Source: DATCYX01 sp963714425 (lineage in GTDB: Bacteria; Chloroflexota; Anaerolineae; Anaerolineales; UBA4823). Taken from it: DNA of 64,000 nucleotides. Where the stretch lies: contig CAVQOI010000009.1 of assembly GCA_963714425.1 (NCBI GenBank), positions 62,001 through 126,000 on the forward strand, given 5' to 3'. This document shows, piece by piece, positions 54,619 through 63,953 of the stretch (its first letter is position 1; every line of letters starts with the position of its first letter). The translations under genes and the position numbers were made by a program. The notes beneath the pieces were generated by a model. It saw only the letters and a program-made list of their open reading frames with translations, had not been told where the DNA came from and did no database searches.

Positions 54619-54766
54619 ATAGAGGAAAAATAACGTTACATATCTCACGTGAACAGGGTACGACACGTATCCCTCGAAAAAGCGAGTATTGCGAAAGTCG
54701 CCAATTTGCGTCCTTCGCGTTTGAATATTTGCTCACACATTAATTACATCCTGTGAGGAGGATCGC

Positions 54767-55945
54767 ATGAATAATACAGATCGATATCGCATTGAGCGCT
54801 TACAGAAGTTGATGGCAGACGCTGGTTTGGATGCGCTTGTCTGCCGCCTGGCGGAGAACGTCGTGTACCTGACCGATTATTGGCCGCACCACGGTTTCTC
54901 AGTGGTCGTGATGCCTCAAAATGGCACCCCGCTGCTCTTCGTGCCTGAGGTTGAGCTGGAATACACTGACCCTGCCTGGGCAGAGGTCAGCACATTCGGT
55001 TGGGGGCTCCTAAAGGATGGCGACCTGTATGAGAATTACAGCCGCTTGCTCACGGGCGCAGCTGAAAAGCTTGGCTTGAAGGGCAAAAAGATTGGCGTGG
55101 AGCAGACCTACGAAGTCACTGGTCCTACTTATCGCTCTGCAGAGCCGGTAACACCCGCTAAACCTTGGGCCGACTTGCTGGAGAGCGTATTCTCCGGCTC
55201 CACGTTAGTGGATGTGAATGACTTTCTCTCAGGGGCCAGGGCAATCAAGAGCAAGTACGAGCTGGAAAAGCTGCGTCTCGCCAATGAGATCGCCGAGATG
55301 GGCATCCTGTATGCCCTGGATGAATTGAAGCCCGGCATGACTGAAGCCCAGGTAGGGGCGCTGATCGAGTACAAAATTCGCGCCGACGGACCGGGATTCA
55401 AAGGCGCCCGGCTGGTGCGCGCCATGGCTGAGGTGGCAGCCGGACCGGTGGGCAGCACCAAGGGCACATTGTTGATTCCGTCTACGACTTACAAGATCCA
55501 ACCCGGTGATTTCGTCATGATTGAGTTAGCGACCGCGGTAGATGGCTACTGGTCCGACCTGACCTATATGGCGGTGGTGGGAGAGCCCAGCCAGCGCCAG
55601 AAGGAAGTGTACAACGCGCTGCTCCAGGCGCAGCAGGCTGCCGTCCAGCAGATGCGTGCCGGGGCAACCTTCTCGGATCCGGACACAGCCGCACGCAAGG
55701 TGTTGGAGGCTGCTGGCTTGGGCGAGTATTTCGTCCACATTACCGGGCACGGCGTTGGTTTTCGCTACCACGAGTTCATCCCCTTCCTGATGCCCGGATT
55801 AGGCGGCAAACTGGAGGAGGGCATGGTGAGCAGCGTCGAGCCGGGTGTCTACATCCCGGATTTTGGCGGATTGCGCATTGAGGACAATGTAGCGGTTGGC
55901 GCGCAAGGGCCAGTGCTTCTCTCCACACCCCGCAAGCCATGGTAA
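54767..55945 (+). CDS. M24-family Xaa-Pro dipeptidase-like protein
   Basis: 392 residues, RBS GTGAGGAGG. A creatinase-like N-terminal domain (YRIERLQKLMADAGLDALVCRLAENVVYLTDYWPHHGFSVVVMP) precedes the M24 pita-bread domain. Four of the five metal ligands are in place: Asp in GYWSDLTYMAVVG, His in HITGHGVGFRYHE, Glu in VSSVEPGVYIP and Glu in GGLRIEDN. At the first Asp position the sequence reads VMIELATAVDG (Glu instead of Asp), so metal binding may be altered. Such proteins are often found in sugar or amino-acid catabolic operons and may act on small amidated compounds rather than peptides. Confidence 0.85.
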   Translation: MNNTDRYRIERLQKLMADAGLDALVCRLAENVVYLTDYWPHHGFSVVVMPQNGTPLLFVPEVELEYTDPAWAEVSTFGWGLLKDGDLYENYSRLLTGAAEKLGLKGKKIGVEQTYEVTGPTYRSAEPVTPAKPWADLLESVFSGSTLVDVNDFLSGARAIKSKYELEKLRLANEIAEMGILYALDELKPGMTEAQVGALIEYKIRADGPGFKGARLVRAMAEVAAGPVGSTKGTLLIPSTTYKIQPGDFVMIELATAVDGYWSDLTYMAVVGEPSQRQKEVYNALLQAQQAAVQQMRAGATFSDPDTAARKVLEAAGLGEYFVHITGHGVGFRYHEFIPFLMPGLGGKLEEGMVSSVEPGVYIPDFGGLRIEDNVAVGAQGPVLLSTPRKPW

Positions 55946-56027
55946 GTAATGACCAGCACCATCGCAGTAACATGGTGGCTGCATCTGGTCTCGTTGATCT
56001 AAAGAGGAAAGATTACGGAGGAAAACT

Positions 56028-56798
56028 ATGAAATTAAAAGATCGTGTCGCAATTGTCACAGGCGGCGCCATGGGAATTGGTTGGGGTATCTGCAAAGTAC
56101 TCAGCCAAGAGGGAGCCAAGGTTGTCGTGGTCGATTGGGATGAAGCAGCTGGCAAGAAGACCGCGGAGGACTTCAACAAGGGGGGCAACCAGGCACTCTT
56201 CGTCAAGTGCGATGTATCCCAGGAGGACCAGGTCAAGGCAATGATCGAGGCGACCCTCAAGCACTTTGGCAAGATCGATATCCTGGTCAACAACGCTGGG
56301 ATTGGTGTGTACAAGCCCGTGCTCGAGACCAGTGGGGAAGATTGGGATCGCTGCCTGGCAGTGAATCTCAAAGGGCAATTCTTATGCTCTAAGTACGCTC
56401 TCCCGCACATGCAGCAGATCGGGAAAGGCGCCATCGTCAATATCTCGTCTGTCCATTCATTCCAGACTGTGAACGGCGTTGCGCCTTATGCTGCCTCAAA
56501 AGGCGGCATCACTGCTTTGACACGCAATATGGCGATTGACTATGGTCCTTCAGTGCGCGTGAATTCCATCGCTCCAGGCTGGGTGCTCACACCGCTGATC
56601 CAGTCCATCTTTGACAGCTATGACGACCCGGCAGGGCAGCAGCGCGAGGTGGAGCGCCGCCAGGTGATGAAACGCATCGGCCGGCCGGAGGATATCGGCT
56701 ACGCGGTTGCTTTCCTGGTCAGCGATGAAGCTTCGTTCATAACAGGCACTCAGCTCTTTGTAGACGGCGGTCTGACTGCGCAACTGGAGACGTGGTGA
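56028..56798 (+). CDS. Short-chain dehydrogenase/reductase
   Basis: 256 residues, RBS AGGAGG. Classical SDR: the NAD(P)-binding TGGAMGIGWG (about residues 12-20), Asp at the end of the second strand (VVVVDWDE) favouring NAD, NNAG in ILVNNAGIG, the catalytic Ser in VNISSVHS, the YAASK motif and a C-terminal GTQLFVDGGL. It probably oxidises a sugar, sugar acid or polyol feeding the 2-keto-3-deoxy acid route. The substrate cannot be read from sequence. It precedes the kinase gene by 68 bases. Confidence 0.92.
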   Translation: MKLKDRVAIVTGGAMGIGWGICKVLSQEGAKVVVVDWDEAAGKKTAEDFNKGGNQALFVKCDVSQEDQVKAMIEATLKHFGKIDILVNNAGIGVYKPVLETSGEDWDRCLAVNLKGQFLCSKYALPHMQQIGKGAIVNISSVHSFQTVNGVAPYAASKGGITALTRNMAIDYGPSVRVNSIAPGWVLTPLIQSIFDSYDDPAGQQREVERRQVMKRIGRPEDIGYAVAFLVSDEASFITGTQLFVDGGLTAQLETW

Positions 56799-56866
56799 TC
56801 CACCCAGCGTAATGCGCTTCTAGAGCGCAGTGCAACTGGAGATGGATCGTGAGGAGAGGCGTCTGT

Positions 56867-58024
56867 ATGAGCGATGAGACAATTAAATTCAACATCACTA
56901 AAGATGATCTAAGCGAGTTCCATGGTAAGGGGGCTGCATTTGTCACTTTCGGCGAATGCATGATCCGCGATACACCTGTAGACATGCAGCGCCTGGAGAT
57001 GACCCGCCAGGTATATCTCTCGATGGCAGGCAGTGAATATACCCTGGCGATGGTTTTGGCTCGCCTGGGGATTCCCTCAGCCTACATCACACGCGTACCC
57101 GATAACCCCTACGGTTGGATGATGCGCGATACAGCGCGCAGCCAGGGGATTAATACCGATTATTTCGTCTGGGGCTCGAAAGCTGAGCCCATCGGTCGCC
57201 TGTTGTATGAGCTGGGTCGCACACCACGCAAGAGCGTGGCCTACTACCAGCGTATGTATTCGGCTGCTAGCCGTCTGAGTCCTGGTATGGTGGATTGGAA
57301 ATCAGCACTTGAAGACTGCCGTATCTTCCATACTTCTGGGATCACGTTTGGGCTGGCGAATCACAGCAAGTACGAGCGCAACTATCTGCTCGACACCTTC
57401 CATGAGGCTATGGGTGCCAAGCCAAATACTGCCCTCACCGGATTGGATTTCAACTACCGGGCTACCTTATGGAACCCTGAGCAGTGCAAGGCAGTGATGA
57501 CCCCTTTGGTCTCCGAGTACATTGATATCCTGATCACGACCATCGAGGACATGGCAGCTCTTTATGGCATACGCTGCGGCCAGTATAGCGCCGAGCAGAT
57601 CGACAAGGGCGATATCGGTGAGCTGACCGACGCCGACATCAAAGACTTCGCCGAACAAGTGGGCGATCTGTTCAAGACCCGTATCGTTGCGGTCACGATC
57701 CGCTATCCAGACACTTTCGAGCAGCACCGTTGGGAGACTGCCGCCATGGATGCCGAAGGGAATTTCTTCCGTTCGCCGGCTGTCAAGCCCATGGTGTTGC
57801 TAGACCGGCTGGGCGGCGGCGATACCTGGAATGGCGGTTTTTATTACGGGTTATTGACGGAAGGGTTCAACGCCTCAGGCATTGAGAAAGGTGTGCTCGT
57901 CGGCGATGCTGCCACACGTATAAAGCAGACATTAATGTTCGACCTGCCTGTGGTCACTCGCAACGAGGTGCAGGATCTGATAAAGGCTGACGTGCTCGGT
58001 GGCGGCAAACGTGTCGCCCGCTGA
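56867..58024 (+). CDS. PfkB-family kinase, probable 2-keto-3-deoxygluconate kinase
   Basis: 385 residues from ATG 56867, with GAGGAGAGG at about 9 bases; the frame opens 18 bases earlier at GTG. Ribokinase/PfkB fold: FVTFGECMIRDTPVD, SMAGSEYTLAMVLARLGIPSAYITRVPDNPYGWMM, DFNYRATLW, and the ATP/anion-hole motif LDRLGGGDTWNGGFYYGLL with the catalytic Asp. It is longer than typical KdgK (about 310-340) owing to a 30-40 residue insertion in the middle, around YSAEQIDKGDIGELTDADIK. Together with KDPG aldolase in the same operon, phosphorylation of 2-keto-3-deoxygluconate is the best guess. Confidence 0.85.
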   Translation: MSDETIKFNITKDDLSEFHGKGAAFVTFGECMIRDTPVDMQRLEMTRQVYLSMAGSEYTLAMVLARLGIPSAYITRVPDNPYGWMMRDTARSQGINTDYFVWGSKAEPIGRLLYELGRTPRKSVAYYQRMYSAASRLSPGMVDWKSALEDCRIFHTSGITFGLANHSKYERNYLLDTFHEAMGAKPNTALTGLDFNYRATLWNPEQCKAVMTPLVSEYIDILITTIEDMAALYGIRCGQYSAEQIDKGDIGELTDADIKDFAEQVGDLFKTRIVAVTIRYPDTFEQHRWETAAMDAEGNFFRSPAVKPMVLLDRLGGGDTWNGGFYYGLLTEGFNASGIEKGVLVGDAATRIKQTLMFDLPVVTRNEVQDLIKADVLGGGKRVAR

Positions 58025-58085
58025 GCCATCCATAATGGGCGATGCTTCGCCCGAAAATTTGTTCCGCAGTGAAGGAGAAGGACGT

Positions 58086-59105
58086 ATGAAACACAAATTG
58101 TTTATCCTGATCGTGTCGCTGGTCGCCATTTCCATGCTACTGGCTGCGTGTGCGCAGCAACCTGCCGCCCCAGCCGAGCCGGAGGCCGCCCAACCGGTCA
58201 CCACCGACGAAGAGTATATCTACGTCTCGGCTATGGGGAATCTGGAATTCTTCAACGCCCACAAGTACGGATGGAAGTGGGCAGGGGAACGCCTGGGCGT
58301 CAATGCCACCTACGTGGGCCCGGCAGAATACGATATGAATGCCATGGTTGCTGCCTTTGACCAGGCCATCGCCAAGAAACCCAAGGGCATTTGTGTGTTC
58401 GCAGTCGAGCCTGTGCTCGCCCCCTCGATCAACAAGGCTACAGAAGCCGGCATCCCTGTGGTGACTATTCTGGGAGATCTGCCTGAATCCAAGCGCATCG
58501 CGTTCGTGGGATCGCGCCAGTACGACCTTGGCTACACCGGTGGTGTCAAGATCGCCGAGGCGCTGGGTGGCAAGGGCAAAGTTGCGATCCTGAGCATCCC
58601 CGGTGTGGGCATGTTCGACGACCGCGAAGCCGGTTTCCGCGCCGCCTTTGAAGCCTACCCGGACATCGAGGTGGTGCAGGTGGGCGATACCAAGGCCGAC
58701 ACCGTGACCGCTATCAGCGTGGCGAAGGATATCATGCAGCGCCATCCTGACCTGGCAGCTTTCGTCGGCACTGACTCCACGGGAGGCATCGGCGCTGCTA
58801 CCGCAGTGGAAGAAGCTGGAAAGGTCGGGGAGGTGAAAACGGTCGCTATGGATCGCAACTCAGACGTGCTGGAAAAAATCCAGAACGGCACTCTGACCGG
58901 TACCGTAGCACAAGACGACGCCGCCATGGCTTTCTGGTGCCTGCAGACCCTGTTCAACTATGTTCACAACCAGGCGCCACTGACAACGGACAATACCGCC
59001 GCTAACTCCCCCTCTGGGCCATCGAATGTGTTCATGTCAGTTAACTACGTCGACTCGAGCAACCTAGAATACTTCCTGGAGGCCAACTCACTCTACACTA
59101 AATAG
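58086..59105 (+). CDS. Sugar ABC transporter substrate-binding lipoprotein, Peripla_BP_4 type
   Basis: 339 residues from ATG 58086 (GGAGAAGG upstream). Lipoprotein signal with lipobox LAAC (about residue 19-22). The periplasmic-binding domain covers the rest: NAHKYGWKWAGERLGVNATYVGPAEYDMNAMVAAFDQAIAKKPKGICVF, VVTILGDLPES, GGKGKVAILSIPGVG and AAFVGTDSTGGIGAATAVEEAGK. It belongs to the ribose/galactose class. It is followed by a long hairpin and then the ATPase and permease genes. A sugar acid or related sugar is the probable ligand. Confidence 0.93.
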   Translation: MKHKLFILIVSLVAISMLLAACAQQPAAPAEPEAAQPVTTDEEYIYVSAMGNLEFFNAHKYGWKWAGERLGVNATYVGPAEYDMNAMVAAFDQAIAKKPKGICVFAVEPVLAPSINKATEAGIPVVTILGDLPESKRIAFVGSRQYDLGYTGGVKIAEALGGKGKVAILSIPGVGMFDDREAGFRAAFEAYPDIEVVQVGDTKADTVTAISVAKDIMQRHPDLAAFVGTDSTGGIGAATAVEEAGKVGEVKTVAMDRNSDVLEKIQNGTLTGTVAQDDAAMAFWCLQTLFNYVHNQAPLTTDNTAANSPSGPSNVFMSVNYVDSSNLEYFLEANSLYTK

Positions 59106-59122
59106 CCCGCCTCCAAAATCCC

Positions 59123-59176
59123 GGGGCACAGCGATCACCATCCCTGCTGCACTTGTTGTAATGCTCGCTGTGCCCC
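59123..59176. terminator. Long-stem hairpin between binding-protein and ATPase genes
   Basis: 12-bp perfect stem (59123-59134 with 59165-59176) with a 30-base loop and no T run. It lies at the same position as the hairpins at 30752 and 38790 in the other two transporter operons. Confidence 0.6.
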
Positions 59177-59192
59177 AACCCTGAGGAAATCG

Positions 59193-60701
59193 ATGGGAGA
59201 TGTATTAAAGGTCGAGCAAATTAGCAAGCGGTTCCCGGGGGTACTGGCGGTCGACCGCGTGAGCCTTCACCTGCAGGAAGGCGAGATACTCGCTCTTGTG
59301 GGTGAAAACGGCGCTGGGAAGAGTACCCTGACGCAGATCATTGGCGGCGCCCAGCGACCCGACGAAGGGCTAATTTTGCTTGGAGAAAGTCCAGTGTCAT
59401 TCAATTCGCCAGAAGATGCAATCCGGTTCGGGATAAGTATCGTGTTCCAGGAGCTCTCGCTGGTAGGCAGTCTCTCCGTTGCTGAGAACATCTTTGCTAA
59501 CCGCCAGCCAGTCGGTGCGCTGAACACCATCCGCTGGGGCGATCTCTACAAGCAGACAGCGGAATTCCTCGATAGCTTTGATCTTGATCTGAACCCGCAC
59601 CTGCTGGTCAAACAACTTTCTATGGGCCAGCAGCAAATCCTTGAGATTCTCAAAGCCATCTCCACCAAACCAAAGGTGCTGATCCTGGATGAGCCTACTT
59701 CGTCGCTGACCGAAGGCGAGATTAATTATTTGTTCGAGAATATTCGCCGCCTGCAAGCAGAAGGTATGTCTTTCATTTATATTACCCACAAGCTCTCCGA
59801 GGTGTTCCAGATCGCCAACAGGGTGATGGTCATGCGAGATGGTAGACACATTGATACCAAGCCTATAAATGAGGTGAACGAGAGCGACCTGGTAGCCTTG
59901 ATGGTTGGGCGGCAAATCACCAATATGTACGGTGCACGCAGCAACGGTAATCAAGACGAATACTTACGCGTGGACGGGTTCAGCCGGCGTGGTGCCTTTC
60001 AGGATATCAGCTTCAGCCTGAAGCGCGGTGAGATCCTGGGGTTTGCAGGACTGGTCGGAGCAGGGCGCACCGAAGTGGGGCGGGCAATTTTTGGCATCGA
60101 TCGAAAAGACAGCGGTCGCGTGACAATGAACGGTGTGGAGCTGCACGTCACGAAGCCGCAAGATGCCATTAGGCACAAGATTGCTTACCTCACTGAAGAC
60201 CGGAAAGGGCAGGGGCTGTTCCTGGGGATGTCGCTCCGTGAAAACCTGGTAGCACCGGCGATGCAAAAGTTTACCAACGCCATGGGGTTTCTCCGCCGCT
60301 CGCTTCTCGATCGGCATGCCGCGGAGATGGTACGCGAGTATGCTATTGCAACACCTTCTGTGGATAAGAAAATGCTGAACCTCTCGGGTGGTAACCAGCA
60401 AAAAGCCCTGGTCGCTATGTGGATGGGCATCCAGCCGGAAGTGATCATCTTCGACGAGCCAACCCGTGGGGTGGATGTGGGCGCAAGGGCAGAGATCTAT
60501 GCCCGGCTGCGCAATTTTGCCGCTTCCGGTGTGGGCGTGATCATGATTTCCTCAGACCTCCCTGAGCTGCTTGGGATGTGCGATCGCATCCTGGTGATGC
60601 ATCAGGGACGTGTTACCGGTGAGGTGGTGCGAGCTGATTTTTCTGAAGCACTCATTCTTTCTTATGCAGCTGGTCTTGAGCAACCTGCGCAAGCAGCCTG
60701 A
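59193..60701 (+). CDS. Sugar ABC transporter ATP-binding protein, two-domain (RbsA/MglA type)
   Basis: 502 residues with two ATPase halves, normal for the class. The first half has Walker A GENGAGKSTLTQ, signature LSMGQQQILEILKA and Walker B VLILDEPTSSL. The second half has the degenerate P-loop GLVGAGRTEVGRAIFG usual for RbsA, signature LSGGNQQKALVAMWM and Walker B VIIFDEPTRGVDVG. It energises uptake with the permease 39 bases downstream and one of the two binding proteins flanking this pair. Confidence 0.96.
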   Translation: MGDVLKVEQISKRFPGVLAVDRVSLHLQEGEILALVGENGAGKSTLTQIIGGAQRPDEGLILLGESPVSFNSPEDAIRFGISIVFQELSLVGSLSVAENIFANRQPVGALNTIRWGDLYKQTAEFLDSFDLDLNPHLLVKQLSMGQQQILEILKAISTKPKVLILDEPTSSLTEGEINYLFENIRRLQAEGMSFIYITHKLSEVFQIANRVMVMRDGRHIDTKPINEVNESDLVALMVGRQITNMYGARSNGNQDEYLRVDGFSRRGAFQDISFSLKRGEILGFAGLVGAGRTEVGRAIFGIDRKDSGRVTMNGVELHVTKPQDAIRHKIAYLTEDRKGQGLFLGMSLRENLVAPAMQKFTNAMGFLRRSLLDRHAAEMVREYAIATPSVDKKMLNLSGGNQQKALVAMWMGIQPEVIIFDEPTRGVDVGARAEIYARLRNFAASGVGVIMISSDLPELLGMCDRILVMHQGRVTGEVVRADFSEALILSYAAGLEQPAQAA

Positions 60702-60740
60702 ACGAAGATGGGATTCAACTTGACTGGAGCAGATTGATCA

Positions 60741-61730
60741 ATGGAAGGAAGCGCACCCGTACTCCAAAAACCAAGTTCCTGGTTGGCGCAAATCATTGCC
60801 TTCCGAGAACTCAGCCTGGTATTCGTGCTTCTGGTCTTCGGTATCTTGATGAGTCTGGTATCGCCGGTATTCCTGACCTGGCCAAACCTGGAAGCCATCC
60901 TGCTCAGTCTCTCGGTGGAGGCAACCATCGCTATCGGGATGGTGATCTTGTTGATTTCGGGTGGGTTGGATCTATCGGTTGGCTCCATCTTAGGTTTCAC
61001 AGGCGTAGTGGCTGGATTGTCGCTCACCGTCCTTGGTCTACCAGCACCCCTGGCGATTGTCGTCGGGCTGCTAGCGGCTTTGGGTGTGGGACTGGCGAAC
61101 GGCTTTCTGGTCGCCAAGATGAAAATCAACCCGTTCATCACTACATTAGGGATGAACATCACCATCCGCGGCCTTTTGCTGGTGATTGCCGAAGGCCGAG
61201 CCGTGCTCAATTTGCCGCAGTCATTCACCGTAATCGGACAAGGAAGGCTATTTGGCGTGCAGTACCCCATCTTCATCATGCTGGCGCTGGTGCTGGCGGG
61301 TGACTTGCTGATGCGTAACGCCAGATTCTTCCGCCAATCCTATTACATTGGAGGCAATGAAAAAGCCGCCCGACTTTCGGGAATAAATGTTGACCTGGTC
61401 AAAATAAGCAATTACTGCATTGTAGCCCTTCTTGCTGGAGTCGCCGGGTTGTTGATCACAGCCCGCTTTGGCTCAGCCTCGGTGACTGTAGGCAGCGGCG
61501 TAGAGTTGCGCGTGATCACAGCCACAATTATTGGCGGCGCCAGCCTAAATGGCGGTGAGGGCTCGGTGTTCGGTGCATTTCTGGGTGCATTATTCATGGC
61601 CGTGCTGGCTAATGCATTAAATCTTTTGGGGGTCGACGTGTATTGGCAAAACCTCGTAACCGGGCTGATTCTGATCATTGCAGTCGTTGTCGATGTTATT
61701 AATGAGCGCAGAAAAAGCCATCAAAAATGA
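60741..61730 (+). CDS. Sugar ABC transporter permease (RbsC type)
   Basis: 329 residues with eight to ten membrane helices. Family signatures are AIGMVILLISGGLDLSVGSILGFTGVVAG, NPFITTLGMNITIRGLLLVIAEGRAV, YIGGNEKAARLSGINVDLVKI, and ATIIGGASLNGGEGSVFGAFLGALFMAVLANALNLL. It pairs with the two-domain ATPase upstream. It is followed after 93 bases by the duplicated binding-protein gene. Confidence 0.96.
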   Translation: MEGSAPVLQKPSSWLAQIIAFRELSLVFVLLVFGILMSLVSPVFLTWPNLEAILLSLSVEATIAIGMVILLISGGLDLSVGSILGFTGVVAGLSLTVLGLPAPLAIVVGLLAALGVGLANGFLVAKMKINPFITTLGMNITIRGLLLVIAEGRAVLNLPQSFTVIGQGRLFGVQYPIFIMLALVLAGDLLMRNARFFRQSYYIGGNEKAARLSGINVDLVKISNYCIVALLAGVAGLLITARFGSASVTVGSGVELRVITATIIGGASLNGGEGSVFGAFLGALFMAVLANALNLLGVDVYWQNLVTGLILIIAVVVDVINERRKSHQK

Positions 61731-61823
61731 AGAGGAGGATATCTACGAAAAAATTCGGAATTCGATGATCAATCAACCAATTTCAACCAAAATCACTAGG
61801 TACACATTGGAGGAGTGTTTGAG

Positions 61824-63953
61824 ATGAAAACCTTTGTATCCATGCTTCTTGCACTGACATTGCTGCTTACGGCCTGCGCACAAGCGCCCACCCCAACCGA
61901 AGCGCCCCCACCCGAGGAAACCGAAGCCCCGATGGAGGCACCTACTGAGGCGGTCGAGCCACCCTCGCCGGGGGATTACACACCTCCTGAGGGTGCAATG
62001 GCGCCAGTACCACTTTCTGAGGGGTCACAATCGACCACACCGGTAGCCTACAAAGCCGGCGACCCAATCAAGATTGCCTACATGCCCCCAGCCACAGAGT
62101 TCAACTACTACATGGCGATCGGCGAGGGGATCAATTCCCTGGCAAAGGAAGAGGGCGTAGAGACCTTCATGCTGGCGCCGCAGAGCGGCTCGGACATTGC
62201 CACGCAGATGAAGATGCTGCAAGACGTGACCACGCAGGACGTGGACGCCATCATTCTGTCAACCCACGACGAGAATGCGGCAGCACCCCTGGTGAAGCAG
62301 GCGGTGGAAATGGGCATCGCCGTAGTGATCGTGAACTCAGACATCGCTTCGTTCCCGACGGCGGTGAATGCGGTGGTGGGCTACAGCCAGCGGCGCGGGA
62401 CATTTGCCCTGGGGCAGTATGCAGCTGAGATGGTCGATGGAACTGCCAAGGTAGGCGTGCTGGAAGGGCTGCCCGGCTACCACTCGACGGAGCGCATTGG
62501 TGGGTTCCTGGATGCCTTCAAAGAGTATCCGGGGATGGAGATCGTTGCCAGCCTGCCGACCGCCTGGAACGTAGAGACGGGCAACACGTCGATGATGGAC
62601 CTGCTTCAGGCGCATCCGGAGGTAGAGCTTGTGGTATGTGCCAACGACTACATCGCCATTGGCGCTGCCAAGGCGGCAGAGGCGCTGGGTCGTGAGGACG
62701 TGCTGATCTTCGGCAACGACGGCGACACGGCAGGGTTGGAAGACATCTACAACGGGGTATGGACGGCGACGGTCAACACCACACCCTTCGTGATGGGTAA
62801 GGTGGCGCTGCAGGTAGCGCTGGACGTGCTTAACGGCGCCTACCCGGGTGGCTGGACGGAGACCCCCACGGTCAACACCGATGCTGCCAATTCGGGCAGC
62901 TTCCTATGCCAGGCACAGAACCTCTTCCCGCAGCCTTCGAAGGAGTACGCTTGCGAAGCGATGGAAGTTTACGCACCGCCTGAAGGTGCAATGGAGCCCG
63001 TACCGCTGTCGGAGGGGTCACAATCGACCACACCGGTAGCCTACAAAGCCGGCGACCCGATCAAGATTGCCTACATGCCACCGGCGACGGAGTTCAACTA
63101 CTACATGGCGATCGGCGAGGGGATCAATTCCCTGGCAAAGGAAGAGGGCGTAGAGACCTTCATGCTGGCGCCGCAGAGCGGCTCGGACATCGCCACGCAG
63201 ATGAAGATGCTGCAAGACGTGACCACGCAGGACGTGGACGCCATCATTCTGTCGACCCACGACGAGAATGCGGCGGCGCCGCTTGTGAAGCTGGCGGTGG
63301 ACATGGGCATTGCAGTCGTGATCGTGAACTCAGACATCGCTTCGTTCCCGACGGCGGTGAATGCGGTGGTGGGCTATAGCCAGCGGCGCGGGACATTTGC
63401 CCTGGGGCAGTATGCAGCTGAGATGGTCGATGGAACTGCCAAGGTAGGCGTGCTGGAAGGGCTGCCCGGCTACCACTCGACAGAGCGCATTGGCGGGTTC
63501 CTGGATGCCTTCAAGGAGTATCCCGGCATGGAGATCGTTGCCAGCCTGCCGACCGCCTGGAACGTGGAGACGGGGAACACGGCAATGATGGACCTGCTTC
63601 AGGCGCATCCGGAGGTAGAGCTGGTGGTGTGCGCCAACGACTATATCGCCATTGGCGCTGCCAAGGCGGCAGAGGCGCTGGGTCGTGAGGACGTGCTGAT
63701 CTTCGGCAACGACGGCGACACGGCAGGGTTGGAAGACATCTACAACGGAGTATGGACGGCGACGGTCAACACCACGCCCTTCGTGATGGGTAAGGTGGCG
63801 CTGCAGGTGGCGCTGGACGTGCTCAACGGCGTCTACCCAGGCGGCTGGACGGAGACCCCCACGGTCAACACCGACCAGGCAAACTCAGCCAGCTTCCTGT
63901 GCCAGGCCAATAACCTCTTCCCACAACCTTCTGTGGAGTATGCTTGCCCGTAA
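61824..63953 (+). CDS. Substrate-binding lipoprotein with two near-identical tandem binding domains
   Basis: 709 residues from ATG 61824, with GGAGGAG 8 bases upstream (an in-frame GTG at 61815 lies in that site). Lipoprotein signal with lipobox LTAC and a Pro/Glu/Ala/Thr linker to about residue 50. Then follow two complete Peripla_BP_4 domains, each about 325 residues, in direct tandem. Each starts PPEGAMxPVPLSEGSQSTTPVAYK and ends SFLCQAxNLFPQPSxEYAC. Only about a dozen residues differ between the copies. A normal binding protein has one domain, about 370 residues. Two tandem domains may raise local ligand capture or reflect an assembly artefact. It is the last gene of the operon in the window. 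Confidence 0.9.
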   Translation: MKTFVSMLLALTLLLTACAQAPTPTEAPPPEETEAPMEAPTEAVEPPSPGDYTPPEGAMAPVPLSEGSQSTTPVAYKAGDPIKIAYMPPATEFNYYMAIGEGINSLAKEEGVETFMLAPQSGSDIATQMKMLQDVTTQDVDAIILSTHDENAAAPLVKQAVEMGIAVVIVNSDIASFPTAVNAVVGYSQRRGTFALGQYAAEMVDGTAKVGVLEGLPGYHSTERIGGFLDAFKEYPGMEIVASLPTAWNVETGNTSMMDLLQAHPEVELVVCANDYIAIGAAKAAEALGREDVLIFGNDGDTAGLEDIYNGVWTATVNTTPFVMGKVALQVALDVLNGAYPGGWTETPTVNTDAANSGSFLCQAQNLFPQPSKEYACEAMEVYAPPEGAMEPVPLSEGSQSTTPVAYKAGDPIKIAYMPPATEFNYYMAIGEGINSLAKEEGVETFMLAPQSGSDIATQMKMLQDVTTQDVDAIILSTHDENAAAPLVKLAVDMGIAVVIVNSDIASFPTAVNAVVGYSQRRGTFALGQYAAEMVDGTAKVGVLEGLPGYHSTERIGGFLDAFKEYPGMEIVASLPTAWNVETGNTAMMDLLQAHPEVELVVCANDYIAIGAAKAAEALGREDVLIFGNDGDTAGLEDIYNGVWTATVNTTPFVMGKVALQVALDVLNGVYPGGWTETPTVNTDQANSASFLCQANNLFPQPSVEYACP
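61984..63949 (+). repeat. Two tandem direct repeats of 993 bp inside the binding-protein gene
   Basis: Unit 1 is 61984-62976 and unit 2 is 62977-63949 (the last is cut by the stop codon). The period of 993 bases equals 331 codons, so the duplication is in frame. Long stretches are identical at DNA level; scattered differences cluster near both unit edges. It ends 50 bases before the window edge. Confidence 0.9.
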
